A stretch of 64,000 bases of DNA, from contig NZ_JAGGJV010000001.1 of assembly GCF_017873135.1 (NCBI RefSeq), positions 372,001 through 436,000 on the forward strand. The letters run 5' to 3'. The first letter of the stretch is position 1. Each line of letters opens with the position of its first letter. The translations under genes were made by a program, and so were the position numbers. Under the pieces are notes generated by a model, which searched no databases, was not told where the DNA came from, and was given only the letters and a program-made list of their open reading frames with translations. Positions 18,566-27,083 of this stretch are shown piece by piece. The stretch comes from Rhizobium herbae. GTDB taxonomy: Bacteria; Pseudomonadota; Alphaproteobacteria; Rhizobiales; Rhizobiaceae.

Positions 18566-18595
18566 CCGGGAATGTACATTTTTATACATTTCCGG
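18566..18595. repeat. inverted repeat between cyclase and TPR genes
   Basis: CCGGGAATGTA (18566-18576) pairs with TACATTTCCGG (18585-18595), one mismatch in eleven, around an eight-base AT-rich centre. No T-run follows. The surrounding spacer (18530-18900) has no other recognisable feature; the element could be an operator for the TPR gene. Confidence 0.5.
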
Positions 18596-18900
18596 CAGCT
18601 CTGGTTACGTTGACAACCATACGTTCAGGCGTAAATTAATTCCATTCAGATCAGGAGTAAGGATCGCCGTTGGTTTAGATCCTTCGCAGCATGCGCGACG
18701 TTAAGCCCGGCTGGGCGTGTATCGGCGTGAAACCCATCGCGGGCAGACACGCTGCAAGCACGGCCGTCAAAGATAACACCTGTCTACAATGCGTAATTCA
18801 GACTTGGCATGATTTCAGACTTGCACGTTGTATGAACTTGATGTGCGCGCACCGCCACGAAAGGCGGGTGCCGGAACACGCTTGGCGAAAGGGGGATAGC

Positions 18901-19683
18901 ATGATGCAGACCGCCCGAGACTATTGCCGCGAGGGAAGACAGCAGCCTCTGACCCGGGAAGGGAATGAAAAGGCCAAGGAATGTTATGAGAGGGCAATCA
19001 AGGAAGATGGCAATTACCTGCCCGCCTATGCCGAATATTCCTACGTCCATCTCCGCGCCTACCAGAATGCGTGGGACCCTGACCGTGAGGCTTCGCTGGA
19101 CGAGGCCGAACGGCTGGCGGACAAGGCCGTGGCCCTTGGCAATGACATAAGCAAAGGCTGGCACAATGACTTCAGGGGCCGCTGGTACCGAGCGATGGTT
19201 TACTGGAACCGGGGTGATTTCAAGACGAGCTTTCAGGAGTTTGCCGCCGCCCGCGCGCTCATCACCGATCCCAAGCGGATAGCCAAGGATACGGCCGACC
19301 TCGATGCAGATATGGCAGAGGCCTATATATACTATGGTGATCCCAATAAGGCTCTCGCACTGATCGACAGCGCCGCGGCGAGTGATCCGGATCATGCCTA
19401 CTGGCACGATTGGAATCGCGCCCGCGCCCTTTACATGGCAAAACGGTATGACGATGCGCTGGCAACCATCCGTGGGATGACCTCTCCCCCGAACGACGTT
19501 CGCCTCATTGAGGCCGCAAGCGAAGCGCAACTCGGGCACCTCGATGATGCAAGGCGAATAATGGGAGAATTCAACAAGATCGAGCCCGGCTGGTCGCTTC
19601 AGAAGTCAGCCGATTACCGGTATGGGGACAGCGCTGCGCGAGACCATTGGTTGGACGGGCTGAGTAAGGCCGGGCTAACATAG
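18901..19683 (+). CDS. TPR protein related to the C-terminal half of the adjacent cyclase
   Basis: This 260-residue protein aligns along its full length with the last 250 residues of the cyclase upstream: shared blocks include YAEYSYVHLRAYQNAWDPD, MTSPPNDVRLIEAASEAQLG and WLDGLSKAGL. It lacks the cyclase, membrane and TolB-like domains, and no signal peptide is visible, so it may be cytoplasmic or a remnant. A run of Gs lies six bases before the ATG at 18901. The frame is open much further upstream, but that part has no homology to the cyclase. It likely arose by tandem partial duplication, and could act as a decoy or adaptor if it is expressed. Confidence 0.65.
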   Translation: MMQTARDYCREGRQQPLTREGNEKAKECYERAIKEDGNYLPAYAEYSYVHLRAYQNAWDPDREASLDEAERLADKAVALGNDISKGWHNDFRGRWYRAMVYWNRGDFKTSFQEFAAARALITDPKRIAKDTADLDADMAEAYIYYGDPNKALALIDSAAASDPDHAYWHDWNRARALYMAKRYDDALATIRGMTSPPNDVRLIEAASEAQLGHLDDARRIMGEFNKIEPGWSLQKSADYRYGDSAARDHWLDGLSKAGLT

Positions 19684-19724
19684 TGCCCGTTCCCCGCCGC
19701 TGGTAAAATCACCTATGCGGCGCT

Positions 19725-19745
19725 AAACCGGGTTGCGGTTTTCCT
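19725..19745 (+). terminator. possible terminator after the TPR gene
   Basis: A six-base stem AAACCG/CGGTTT with a GGTTG loop is followed by TTCCTGTTT. The stem is short, so the call is weak. Confidence 0.3.
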
Positions 19746-19799
19746 GTTTCAGGAGTGTCACGTTGCTGATTTATGGGAACAGCCACGGCCGCCAGGACC

Positions 19800-20201
19800 T
19801 CACTCGTCGGCAATGGCGCTCGTATGATCGTTGATCTCGATCCAGTACCCGTCCGGATCCTGCACATAGGCCTGCCGGAATCCGTCCCGCCGCGTGCCGA
19901 TCTGTCCGACATTTCCCGGCCAGTCGTAGAACGTCACGCCCTTGGCCGTGATGTCGGCGACGAAGGCATCGAGGTTGTCGATGCGCAGCGCGAAATGCGT
20001 GTCCTTGGTGAGGTGCGTCGCGCCAAAATCGCCCGCGATCAGATGGATCGTATCGAGGCCGCCGATGGTCAGCCAGGCCACATTGGCGCTGCCGGTACGC
20101 TCGATCGGCGTAAAGCCGAGGATATCGGTGTAGAAAGCGACGCTGCGGTCGAGATCGCGGACCAGCAGCGCAAAGTGATCGAGACTATAGGTATGCCGCA
20201 T
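19800..20201 (-). CDS. VOC (glyoxalase/bleomycin resistance) family protein
   Basis: A 133-residue single VOC domain with two beta-alpha-beta-beta-beta modules: SLDHFALLVRDLDRSVAFYT at the start and HFALRIDNLDAFVADITAKG in the second half, ending in YVQDPDGYWIEIND. His, His and Glu residues at the expected strand positions could hold a metal ion. It resembles virulence-protein STM3117/glyoxalase I-like members, but the substrate cannot be told. A GGAGG Shine-Dalgarno eight bases before 20201 fixes the start; the frame extends 21 codons further upstream. Confidence 0.8.
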   Translation of the reverse strand: MRHTYSLDHFALLVRDLDRSVAFYTDILGFTPIERTGSANVAWLTIGGLDTIHLIAGDFGATHLTKDTHFALRIDNLDAFVADITAKGVTFYDWPGNVGQIGTRRDGFRQAYVQDPDGYWIEINDHTSAIADE

Positions 20202-20264
20202 CGAATAATCCTCCAGTGATGTCGTCGCATGATGCAGACAGGCAAGGCGTTGGCGCACCCTCAC

Positions 20265-20582
20265 CTATCGCATCGCCTCGAGCCTTTTTACGACACGCTG
20301 CGCGATCTCATCGTCCTGTTCGCGGATTGCATCCGTCAGCGCCTGAAGTTTGGCCCGCAGGCCATGAACCTGATCGACGAGCGCCATGATGACGTCGATG
20401 CCGTCATGATTGACGCCCATGGTTTCGGTGAGATCAAGGATCAGCAGCCCGCGCGCCAGATCGGCGTCCTGAAACTCGGAATCGTCGTCGTTCATTTCCG
20501 GAATGATCCATTGTCGGTCGATCCATACCGTCAGCGTGGAGGAAACGATGCTGAGACGCTCGCAATACTCCAGATGATTCAT
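20265..20582 (-). CDS. cbpM: chaperone modulatory protein CbpM
   Basis: CbpM binds the J-domain of CbpA and inhibits its co-chaperone activity. The 105-residue protein begins MNHLEYCERLSIVSSTLTVW, followed by DRQWIIPEMNDDDSEFQDAD, the MerR-like helix-turn-helix fold of the CbpM family, then a coiled-coil helix (DQVHGLRAKLQALTDAI). It starts one base after the stop of cbpA on the same strand, with GGAGG five bases before its ATG, which is the standard gene order. The partnership is well known in enterobacteria and inferred here. Confidence 0.85.
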   Translation of the reverse strand: MNHLEYCERLSIVSSTLTVWIDRQWIIPEMNDDDSEFQDADLARGLLILDLTETMGVNHDGIDVIMALVDQVHGLRAKLQALTDAIREQDDEIAQRVVKRLEAMR

Positions 20583-20583
20583 G

Positions 20584-21489
20584 TCAACCTCCCCAGGCTT
20601 TGCGAGGATTGTGTGCTTCTCCCGCCGGCCAGGACGTCGCGAACGCCGCAAGGTCCGGATCGGCGGTGTCCGGCAGCATGACGTTGACGGTAACGTACTG
20701 GTCGCCGTTGCCGCCGCCCCGCCTGGATACGCCCTTGCCCTTGAGGCGAAGCGTCTTTCCGGTACTCGAATTTGGCGGCAGGCTGAGCGTCACATTACCG
20801 GATATCGTCGGGACGACCACCTTGCCGCCGAGGATCGCCTCCCGCAGCGATATCGGCATCTCGATCCGGATGTCGTCGCCATCGCGGGTGAAGATCGGAT
20901 GAGGCCTGACATGCATTTCGATCAGCGCGTCGCCGGCCGGAGCGCCGCCGGAACCGGGCTCGCCCTTGCCGCGAAGCCGAAGCGTCTGCCCCTCCTGGGT
21001 GCCTGGCGGGACCTGCAGGTCGAGTGTCGTCCCGTCCGGCAACGTGATCTGCTGCTTCGAGCCATTGACGGCACTGAGGAAATCCACCTCCATGGAGAAA
21101 TTCAAATCTCTACCCCGCGTTTGTCCGCGGCCTCGCCGTGAAAAGAAACTCGAAAAGATATCGTCGGTCTCGCCAAAATCCGAGAAGCCGCTCGTGCTCT
21201 GGTAGCGCGTGTCCTTGCCCGGAGAGCCCGCATAGTCGCGGTAGTAGTTCCGAGGCGGCTGCTCGGCGCCCGAGCCGTCGATCTCGCCCTTGTCGAAACG
21301 GGCCCGCTTCTCCTCGTCGCCCAGCAGCGAATAGGCCGAAGACACTGTCTTAAACCGGTCTTCCGCGCCCTTGTCGCCCGGGTTGAGGTCCGGATGAAGC
21401 TTCTTTGCGAGCTTGCGATAGGCACTCTGGATTTCTTTTTGCGTCGCGTTTTTCGCCACGCCGAGCGTTTCGTATGGGTCTTTGGCCAT
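20584..21489 (-). CDS. cbpA: DnaJ-class co-chaperone CbpA
   Basis: A type II J-protein of 301 residues. The J-domain (1-70) starts DPYETLGVAKNATQKEIQSA and has the HPD motif in KKLHPDLNPGDKG. A glycine-rich linker follows, then two C-terminal beta domains with LQVPPGTQEGQTLRLRGKG and LSLPPNSSTGKTLRLKGKG. No cysteine-rich zinc domain is present, which separates it from DnaJ. It stimulates DnaK ATPase and may also bind DNA, as E. coli CbpA does. cbpM follows directly. Confidence 0.9.
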   Translation of the reverse strand: MAKDPYETLGVAKNATQKEIQSAYRKLAKKLHPDLNPGDKGAEDRFKTVSSAYSLLGDEEKRARFDKGEIDGSGAEQPPRNYYRDYAGSPGKDTRYQSTSGFSDFGETDDIFSSFFSRRGRGQTRGRDLNFSMEVDFLSAVNGSKQQITLPDGTTLDLQVPPGTQEGQTLRLRGKGEPGSGGAPAGDALIEMHVRPHPIFTRDGDDIRIEMPISLREAILGGKVVVPTISGNVTLSLPPNSSTGKTLRLKGKGVSRRGGGNGDQYVTVNVMLPDTADPDLAAFATSWPAGEAHNPRKAWGG

Positions 21490-21630
21490 TGGGCTCCTGC
21501 CGCCGCATTGTCATGAAGGTGAAGATAGGTCAATTGCGAGCGACAGCAAGCATTGAAGCGTGGCAGCTTTCCGAAACACAGCTCGCATAACGGCCGTGGG
21601 TCTGAACGATCGATCCAATCCGGGAGAGGC

Positions 21631-22623
21631 TTACCGGCCGTCGAACGGATCCGCCAGCGCCGCATCCGGGCGGCTGATCGGGTATTTGATGGCGGAGACG
21701 CTGGCCGCCAGCTTCTTTGGCCCTTGCGTCTTCAGCAGAGCCCGAAAGCTCGGATGCATGCCGCCGTCGGAATAGGCCGTCATCGCGGTGCTCATGGGAA
21801 GCGAGCCGGTGATCGCCATATCGACCTTGCGCTCTTCCGCCTCGATTTTTGCCATTGCCTGCGGCTCGAGCTGGTTGATCACCGGCGGGCAGGCTGCCAG
21901 CGGATCGGTGGGCTCGCCACCCTCGAATTCCTTGTTGAAGACGTAGCGGCGCTCGCAGACCGAAACCTTCGGCTGCCGGCGCGTCACCTCGAAGGCATCG
22001 TAGCCCTCTTTCATCGTGCGCCAGAAGGACATGTTCGGATCGCCACGATGCATGGCCATGTTCGCGGTCGTCATGCGGAAAGGAAAGGCCTGAACCTGAA
22101 ACTTGTCCTGCCCGCCGGCCAGTGCCTTCTGCACGATCGCATAGATCTCGCCGACGCCCTGGTCGGTCATCGCATAGCAGCCGGACGACGAGCAGGCGCC
22201 GTGCACCATCAGCGCCTCGCCGGTATAGCCGAGCGCGGATTCCAGCCGGTTGGGATAGCCCAGATTGAAGGAGACGTAGAACTGCGAGTTGGGGTTCAGC
22301 ATGCCCGCCGAGACATGATAGAAGCCCTCCGGCGCATGACGGTCGCCGGTCCTGGTCTTCGGCCCGAGTTCCCCGGACCAGCGGCAGATCGGATAGGTCT
22401 TCAGGAGCGCGTAGGTCCCGGACTTGTCGACCTTCCAGACCTCCAGTTCGCTCTCCTGCTTGAAGATGCGCACCAGCACCGGGCTTTCCGGCTTCATGCC
22501 CTTCTTCGCCATCTGCGCGATCATCTTGCCGGTCAGTTTCGGCGGCGCTTCGGAAAGATCGTCCAGCGCCATGCAGCCCGACAAGGCCACGCCAAGCGCC
22601 AGCGCGACGAATGTCCGCGACAT
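21631..22623 (-). CDS. L,D-transpeptidase family lipoprotein (YafK-like)
   Basis: The catalytic YkuD-type motif appears as MVHGACSSSGCYAMTDQGVG, with the nucleophile in SSGCY. The subgroup resembles E. coli YafK/DpaA, which cuts the bond between murein and Braun's lipoprotein, rather than a cross-linking transpeptidase. From the chosen ATG at 22623 (330 residues) the N-terminus reads MSRTFVALALGVALSGC, a lipoprotein signal with lipobox LSGC at Cys17. ATG codons at 22683 and 22713 would add 20-30 residues; none has a strong Shine-Dalgarno. It probably sits on a periplasmic membrane face and acts on peptidoglycan. A second L,D-transpeptidase gene lies upstream on the same strand. Confidence 0.8.
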   Translation of the reverse strand: MSRTFVALALGVALSGCMALDDLSEAPPKLTGKMIAQMAKKGMKPESPVLVRIFKQESELEVWKVDKSGTYALLKTYPICRWSGELGPKTRTGDRHAPEGFYHVSAGMLNPNSQFYVSFNLGYPNRLESALGYTGEALMVHGACSSSGCYAMTDQGVGEIYAIVQKALAGGQDKFQVQAFPFRMTTANMAMHRGDPNMSFWRTMKEGYDAFEVTRRQPKVSVCERRYVFNKEFEGGEPTDPLAACPPVINQLEPQAMAKIEAEERKVDMAITGSLPMSTAMTAYSDGGMHPSFRALLKTQGPKKLAASVSAIKYPISRPDAALADPFDGR

Positions 22624-22849
22624 CGCTGTGCGGGCGGAGAGGACGCGCTGTGCGGCGCGATGAAGGGGATGAAAACAAGTCATGGAAGCGTCTATCGCTC
22701 TCAATCGCGCCAAAGTTTTGTCGAACGAACCAAATCAGGACAATCGCCGGTCTCGACGACAGCAGAATCGGGCACTGCAGTTAGCGTCCGGTTAATTTCC
22801 GTCTTGCGCAAGGCCGAAGACAGGCGCACCGCGCCCGCCTTTTAAAACC

Positions 22850-23548
22850 CTACTGCCAGACGACGATCTTCGCTTTCGCGGGAACGCGCTGATAGAGGTC
22901 GATGACGTCCTGGTTCATCAGCCGCACGCAGCCGGACGACACCGCCTTGCCGATCGACTGCCACTCCGGATTGCCGTGCAGCCGATAGAGCGTGTCCTCG
23001 CCGTTCTGGAAGATGTACAGCGCCCGGGCGCCGAGCGGGTTCTTGAGGCCCGGCTCCATGCCGCCGTTTTCGATCGAATATTTGGCAAGGCTCGGCTGCC
23101 GGGCGACCATCTCGTTCGGCGGCTTCCAGCGCGGCCATGGCTGGCGCCAGTGGATGACGCCGTCGCCCTGCCAGGCAAAGCCCTCGCGGCCGATGCCGAC
23201 ACCATAGCGCATCGCCGTGCCGCCTGGCTCGACGACGTAGAGAAACCGCGACGGCGTATCGACGACGACGGTACCCGGCGCCTCGCCGGTCCGGTCGGCA
23301 ACGCGCTGGCGGTAGAATCGCGGATCGATCTGTTGATAGGGAATGGCGGGGATCAGAAAGCCCCCATCCTCGACCGGGCCGTACATCACCTGTAACTCGG
23401 CATCCGATGGCGGTCCGATGGGCCGGGTGATCCGAGCCGGCATCGGCGCCGAGCGGCCACCCGGCATCGACGTGGTACAGCCGGCAAGCGTACCGGCCGC
23501 AAGAACGCCGAGAAAACCACGGCGGGATAAACTATATTCGATCGTCAT
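22850..23548 (-). CDS. L,D-transpeptidase (ErfK/YbiS/YkuD family) lipoprotein
   Basis: The 232-residue protein has the complete YkuD catalytic block, YRLHGNPEWQSIGKAVSSGC followed by VRLMNQDVIDLY, with the conserved His and nucleophile Cys. It cross-links peptidoglycan 3-3 or attaches outer-membrane proteins to murein, the latter being known in Rhizobiales. The N-terminus TIEYSLSRRGFLGVLAAGTL runs into AGC, so it looks like a twin-arginine or Sec lipoprotein signal. The frame is open for another 96 codons upstream but that part looks non-coding. The gene for another L,D-transpeptidase follows downstream. Confidence 0.85.
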   Translation of the reverse strand: MTIEYSLSRRGFLGVLAAGTLAGCTTSMPGGRSAPMPARITRPIGPPSDAELQVMYGPVEDGGFLIPAIPYQQIDPRFYRQRVADRTGEAPGTVVVDTPSRFLYVVEPGGTAMRYGVGIGREGFAWQGDGVIHWRQPWPRWKPPNEMVARQPSLAKYSIENGGMEPGLKNPLGARALYIFQNGEDTLYRLHGNPEWQSIGKAVSSGCVRLMNQDVIDLYQRVPAKAKIVVWQ

Positions 23549-23817
23549 AAGCCCCATCAATCCGCTTTTCAGCAACCAGTCCCATCCCCCTGGACGAAGC
23601 AACCTGGCAGGCTCGCTCGTGCAAGCATTGCGCGGTCCACACTCACCCGGAAGAATCGGATCAGAGGCTGTTATGCCGCCAATCGCCGCCGTTTCCAACG
23701 GCGCCTCGCGCGTCTGTCGCAGCGATTCCAGCCCGGTCACCACATCGTGATGGACCGTTACGTGAAAGACGCACCTGCGACGACGTTGGCGAGTGTCGAG
23801 CCGAAGGGAAAATGAAA
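23549..23817. other. spacer between L,D-transpeptidase and porin genes
   Basis: Roughly 270 bases upstream of the transpeptidase. No gene or clear repeat is visible; it should contain the promoter of the transpeptidase. Confidence 0.4.
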
Positions 23818-23850
23818 AAGAGATTGCCTCAGGCAACGAGGCAATCTCTT
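23818..23850 (-). terminator. intrinsic terminator after the porin gene
   Basis: AAGAGATTGCCTC pairs perfectly with GAGGCAATCTCTT, thirteen bases, around a short loop; on the minus strand the right arm runs into CTTTTTCATT. Confidence 0.9.
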
Positions 23851-23875
23851 CAATCCCTTGTGTATCCGCGACGCG

Positions 23876-24898
23876 TCAGAAGTTGCGCTGCAGGCGAACG
23901 AAGCCCTGCACCTGTTCCTGCGCATTGTCGGGATCGATGTACTGGACGCTGATCTTCGTCGCGAGATTGGTGACGATCTTGTAGTCGAGCGTCAGGCCCG
24001 CGCGCCAGGTATCGCCGCCGGTGAATTCGCCATTGGCGTCGAGATCGATGTTGCTCAGATATTGCACCCCGGGCGTCAACGAAAGCTTGTCGTTGACCTT
24101 GATGACGTACTGCGCGCCAAGGCTCCATTCCGCCTCTTCGAAATAGTAGTTGGCGCCGCTTGCCCAGAGGCCGTAAACGCCGAGCTGGGTCGACCCGATA
24201 TCGAGATAGCCGATCGCGCGGATGGCGCCCTCCTCCGTATCGGTGTCGTAGCTGCCAAGCAGGTATCCGCTGACGGCACCGGACTTGCCGAATATCTGCC
24301 CCTCGATGCCGACATTGTTCGCCCCCTCGCCGGGCTTCGTGCGATATGCTTCCTCAAGCTCGTCCACGGCGACGCCGGCACTGAAGGTCTTTGTGTCGGC
24401 AAACATATAGCGGATCGAATTGTGAACGGTCTGATTGCTGGAGACGACATCGGTCTCGCCGCTCATGCTGCGGTCATTGTCCCACCAGCTATATTGCATG
24501 CCGGCGCGCAAGCCGGCGATATCGATATAGACCTCCTGAAGGAATGTTGATGAGGCATCAATTTTCTCGATATTGCCGCGCAACGTCATGACGCTGGAAA
24601 GCGTGCCGTATTCGGTATCGTTCTTGGCTGAGAACGTCATTTGGCCGCGAGTCCAGAAAGACCAGTCCGACGTGCCGGCTCTGTTACGGCCAAACCGTCC
24701 TTCGAAGCGGACGTAACCACCGATCGAAAGGCAGGTCTCTGTTCCCGGAATGTAGAAGTAGCCATCGCCGAAGACATCGCAGACGCGAACATATTCCGCG
24801 GGTTCCGGTTCGGCGACGACGACCGCGTCAGCCGCCTGCGCGCCCGAAGCTGCACTCAGTATCGACGCTGCCGTCAGCAGGATAATTCTGACTTCCAT
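23876..24898 (-). CDS. alphaproteobacterial porin
   Basis: An outer-membrane diffusion channel of 340 residues from the porin_2 family of rhizobia and Brucella (RopA/Omp2 type). A signal peptide ends in GAQAADA, followed by the family signature AEYVRVCDVFGDGYFYIPGT and ETCLSIGGYVRFEG with its disulfide-forming cysteine pair. The rest is alternating beta strands, and the protein ends in VRLQRNF with the terminal phenylalanine that BAM recognises. It is monocistronic: a terminator follows and an AT-rich upstream region (24950-25010) should hold the promoter. Confidence 0.93.
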   Translation of the reverse strand: MEVRIILLTAASILSAASGAQAADAVVVAEPEPAEYVRVCDVFGDGYFYIPGTETCLSIGGYVRFEGRFGRNRAGTSDWSFWTRGQMTFSAKNDTEYGTLSSVMTLRGNIEKIDASSTFLQEVYIDIAGLRAGMQYSWWDNDRSMSGETDVVSSNQTVHNSIRYMFADTKTFSAGVAVDELEEAYRTKPGEGANNVGIEGQIFGKSGAVSGYLLGSYDTDTEEGAIRAIGYLDIGSTQLGVYGLWASGANYYFEEAEWSLGAQYVIKVNDKLSLTPGVQYLSNIDLDANGEFTGGDTWRAGLTLDYKIVTNLATKISVQYIDPDNAQEQVQGFVRLQRNF

Positions 24899-25156
24899 CG
24901 TAATTCCAGTTCAACTTTGGGAGCGAAATCCGCGCGCCGTCGAGACGTGCATGCCGGGTTAACGCTTAGAACTGAGTAAGTTCAATTTTATACATACGAA
25001 GGCTCGTTTACCGCTTTGTGACGGAGAGGATTCTGCTGGCGAAACAATCGGCCCCAGACCCGGAAAAATTCGACGCAGGCCAACGGTGGAGAAGAATTCG
25101 ATCGGCGTCATCGTCTACAAGACACCCAAAATCGACCGCATCGCCAAGGAGGCATG

Positions 25157-25531
25157 ATGTTCACGGACTATTATGCCGAGAACAGTTGCACGGCCGGCCG
25201 CTCGACCTTCATCGAAACGCCCGATGCATCCGCCGGCGAACACACTATGAAACCTTTATCTCTTTGCCATTCTTCCGGAATGGATTTCGAATGCGCGACG
25301 GCTCTAGCATCTGGGCATTCGAAACAGGTCACTGCTACGATGCCGATGCTACGCCTCCATCCTTCCAGTCTCTCCGCCGCAACCGCCGATGCCCGCCGGC
25401 CCCATCGCCAGTCCGCCGGATGTGCCGCACGCTCCCGCAGGCAGCGCCGCGCTCGCCTGACGGCAGCGTTCAACGCTGCCGCTGTCCTTCTCTGCCTCGC
25501 CGGCATCGCACTCATCTGGCTACTCTCCTGA
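25157..25531 (+). CDS. hypothetical protein with C-terminal membrane helix
   Basis: A protein of about 124 residues with an unremarkable N-terminal half, an arginine-rich middle (ARSRRQRRARLTAAF) and one transmembrane helix at the very end (AAAVLLCLAGIALIWLLS), so it could be tail-anchored. AAGGAGG lies just before two successive ATGs at 25154 and 25157; the second has better spacing. Another frame covers the same bases, and the N-terminal half may be non-coding, in which case the true start may be the ATG at 25247. The stop is 12 bases before the next gene. No family recognised. Confidence 0.45.
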   Translation: MFTDYYAENSCTAGRSTFIETPDASAGEHTMKPLSLCHSSGMDFECATALASGHSKQVTATMPMLRLHPSSLSAATADARRPHRQSAGCAARSRRQRRARLTAAFNAAAVLLCLAGIALIWLLS

Positions 25532-25543
25532 GGGGATAGGGCG

Positions 25544-26050
25544 ATGAGTACGATATCGATATCGCAGGGCCGACTGCTGCCGATCACGGCCGCCCGTCCC
25601 GCCGAGTACATGCCTGCGGAAACAGCACTGGCCAGCCTGATTGCGCGGGTTTGCGCCGTCCGGGTTCTCCGCGAGCACCATATCTGGGAAGCCGTGCGTA
25701 TCCTGCCGCACGTGGCGGGGCTGCCGGAAGAGATGAAGCAGTCGCCCGAGTTTCGCCGCCTCATGGAGAGGGAGGCATTTGCCGCCGCCCTCCGCCTCAT
25801 TGCTCAATCCTGCGACCGCGCGTGCGCATTTCGTGGCCTCGACCCATGCGGCGATCATTGGGTCGCCACGCTGTCCGTCGGGACCGGCCTTGCCGAAAAC
25901 CCACGGCGCGAGCGCGTGAAAGCCCAACATCGCGACCCGCCGGCTGCCATGCTGATTGCCCTTCTGGGCAGCGCCGCCGGGAAAGGCAAGCCGTTTGCCC
26001 GGCGAAGACGGACGACCGCGGCAACGCAAAAGGAGATGCAAAATGACTGA
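25544..26050 (+). CDS. hypothetical protein, 168 residues
   Basis: A helical protein with ALASLIARVCAVRVLREHHI and EFRRLMEREAFAAALRLIAQ, a cysteine-containing middle (QSCDRACAFRGLDPCG) and a basic tail. I do not recognise it. It may be cytoplasmic, since no signal peptide or membrane segment is seen. Its stop overlaps the start of the DapA-like gene by eight bases, so the two are probably translated together, which is the only clue to its role. Confidence 0.55.
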   Translation: MSTISISQGRLLPITAARPAEYMPAETALASLIARVCAVRVLREHHIWEAVRILPHVAGLPEEMKQSPEFRRLMEREAFAAALRLIAQSCDRACAFRGLDPCGDHWVATLSVGTGLAENPRRERVKAQHRDPPAAMLIALLGSAAGKGKPFARRRRTTAATQKEMQND

Positions 26051-26969
26051 ATTCAAACCGCTCGCTTCACTGCCGCAAGGGGCGATCTGCGACCTCGTCA
26101 CCCCCTTCAGAGGCGACCAGCTGGACGAAGCCTCGTTCGCCGATCTCGCGGAATGGCAGATCGACAGCGGTATTTCGGGCCTGCTCGTTTCCGGCCCCGC
26201 AGGCGAACCCTGGGCACTGACCGACGATGAACGGACGACACTCATCCGGCTCGCGGTTGCCGTCGCCGGGGGCCGGATTCCCGTCATCGCCGGCACGGGC
26301 ACGAACTGTACCGAGACGACGGTTGCACGGACGGCCGAGGCAAAGAACATGGGCGCCACCGCTGCCTATGTCGTCACCCCCTACTACAGCAAGCCCGCGC
26401 AGGAAGGTCTGTTCCGTCACTATGAGGCGATCGCCGATAGAATGGATCTGCCGCTCATCGTCGGCGTGGCGCCGCAGCGGACAGCCATAGACCTCTCGCC
26501 CCGGACGCTGGAGCAGCTGGCAACCCTGCCATCGGTTGCGGGTATCGCCGATGAAACCGGCGACATCGCCCGCCTCGCGGCAATGCCTGTCGCCCTGCGC
26601 CAGCGCTTCGCGCTCTACTCCGGCCATGATCTGACAGCCATGCCTTTCACCCTCATGGGCGGCCGCGGCGTCATCTCGTCGGCCGCCAATCTGGTACCGC
26701 GATTGACCGTTGCGCTTCATCAGGCGCTTGCCACCGGCAACCTGCAATCGGCGCAAAGCCTGCAGGAACGGCTGAGCCCGCTGTTTCAAGCCCTGGAACG
26801 CGAACCGAGCCCCGCGGCGATCAAATACGGACTCAGTCTGTTGCGGGGGATGAGCGACGATGTCCGGTTGCCGCTGACGCCGATCGTCGCGGAAACCACA
26901 GCCGCGTTCCGGATGGCACTGGCGCCTGTCCTTTGCAAACCGGCACCGGCGCGGCGGCAAATCCTATGA
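26043..26969 (+). CDS. DapA/NanA-family protein lacking the Schiff-base lysine
   Basis: This 308-residue protein has the TIM-barrel layout of dihydrodipicolinate synthase and N-acetylneuraminate lyase: CDLVTPFRGDQLDEASFADL, the tyrosine motif TPYYSKPAQEGLFRHY and GGRGVISSAANLVP. The lysine that forms the Schiff base, normally in GIKEATGD, is alanine here (Ala169 in GIADETGD), and the GTTGE threonines are replaced by GPAGE. The arginine of PQRT is kept. Lysine-dependent aldolase chemistry is therefore not expected, and the protein probably binds a ligand or uses another mechanism. AGGAG precedes the ATG, which overlaps the upstream gene. It is not the housekeeping dapA. Confidence 0.75.
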   Translation: MTEFKPLASLPQGAICDLVTPFRGDQLDEASFADLAEWQIDSGISGLLVSGPAGEPWALTDDERTTLIRLAVAVAGGRIPVIAGTGTNCTETTVARTAEAKNMGATAAYVVTPYYSKPAQEGLFRHYEAIADRMDLPLIVGVAPQRTAIDLSPRTLEQLATLPSVAGIADETGDIARLAAMPVALRQRFALYSGHDLTAMPFTLMGGRGVISSAANLVPRLTVALHQALATGNLQSAQSLQERLSPLFQALEREPSPAAIKYGLSLLRGMSDDVRLPLTPIVAETTAAFRMALAPVLCKPAPARRQIL

Positions 26970-27083
26970 GATTTTAAGAACAAAGCCGCCGGCCACGCAT
27001 GGAACGGCAATGGGCAAGCACATATTTTCTCATGACAATCAGCGTCTTGCCGATTGCAGACACATCAAACGGAAGATCGACCA

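Noticed and set aside
18691-18900. N-terminal extension of the TPR protein from 18691
   Set aside because: The 70 extra residues do not align with the cyclase and lack a ribosome-binding site; 18901 has a G-rich Shine-Dalgarno.
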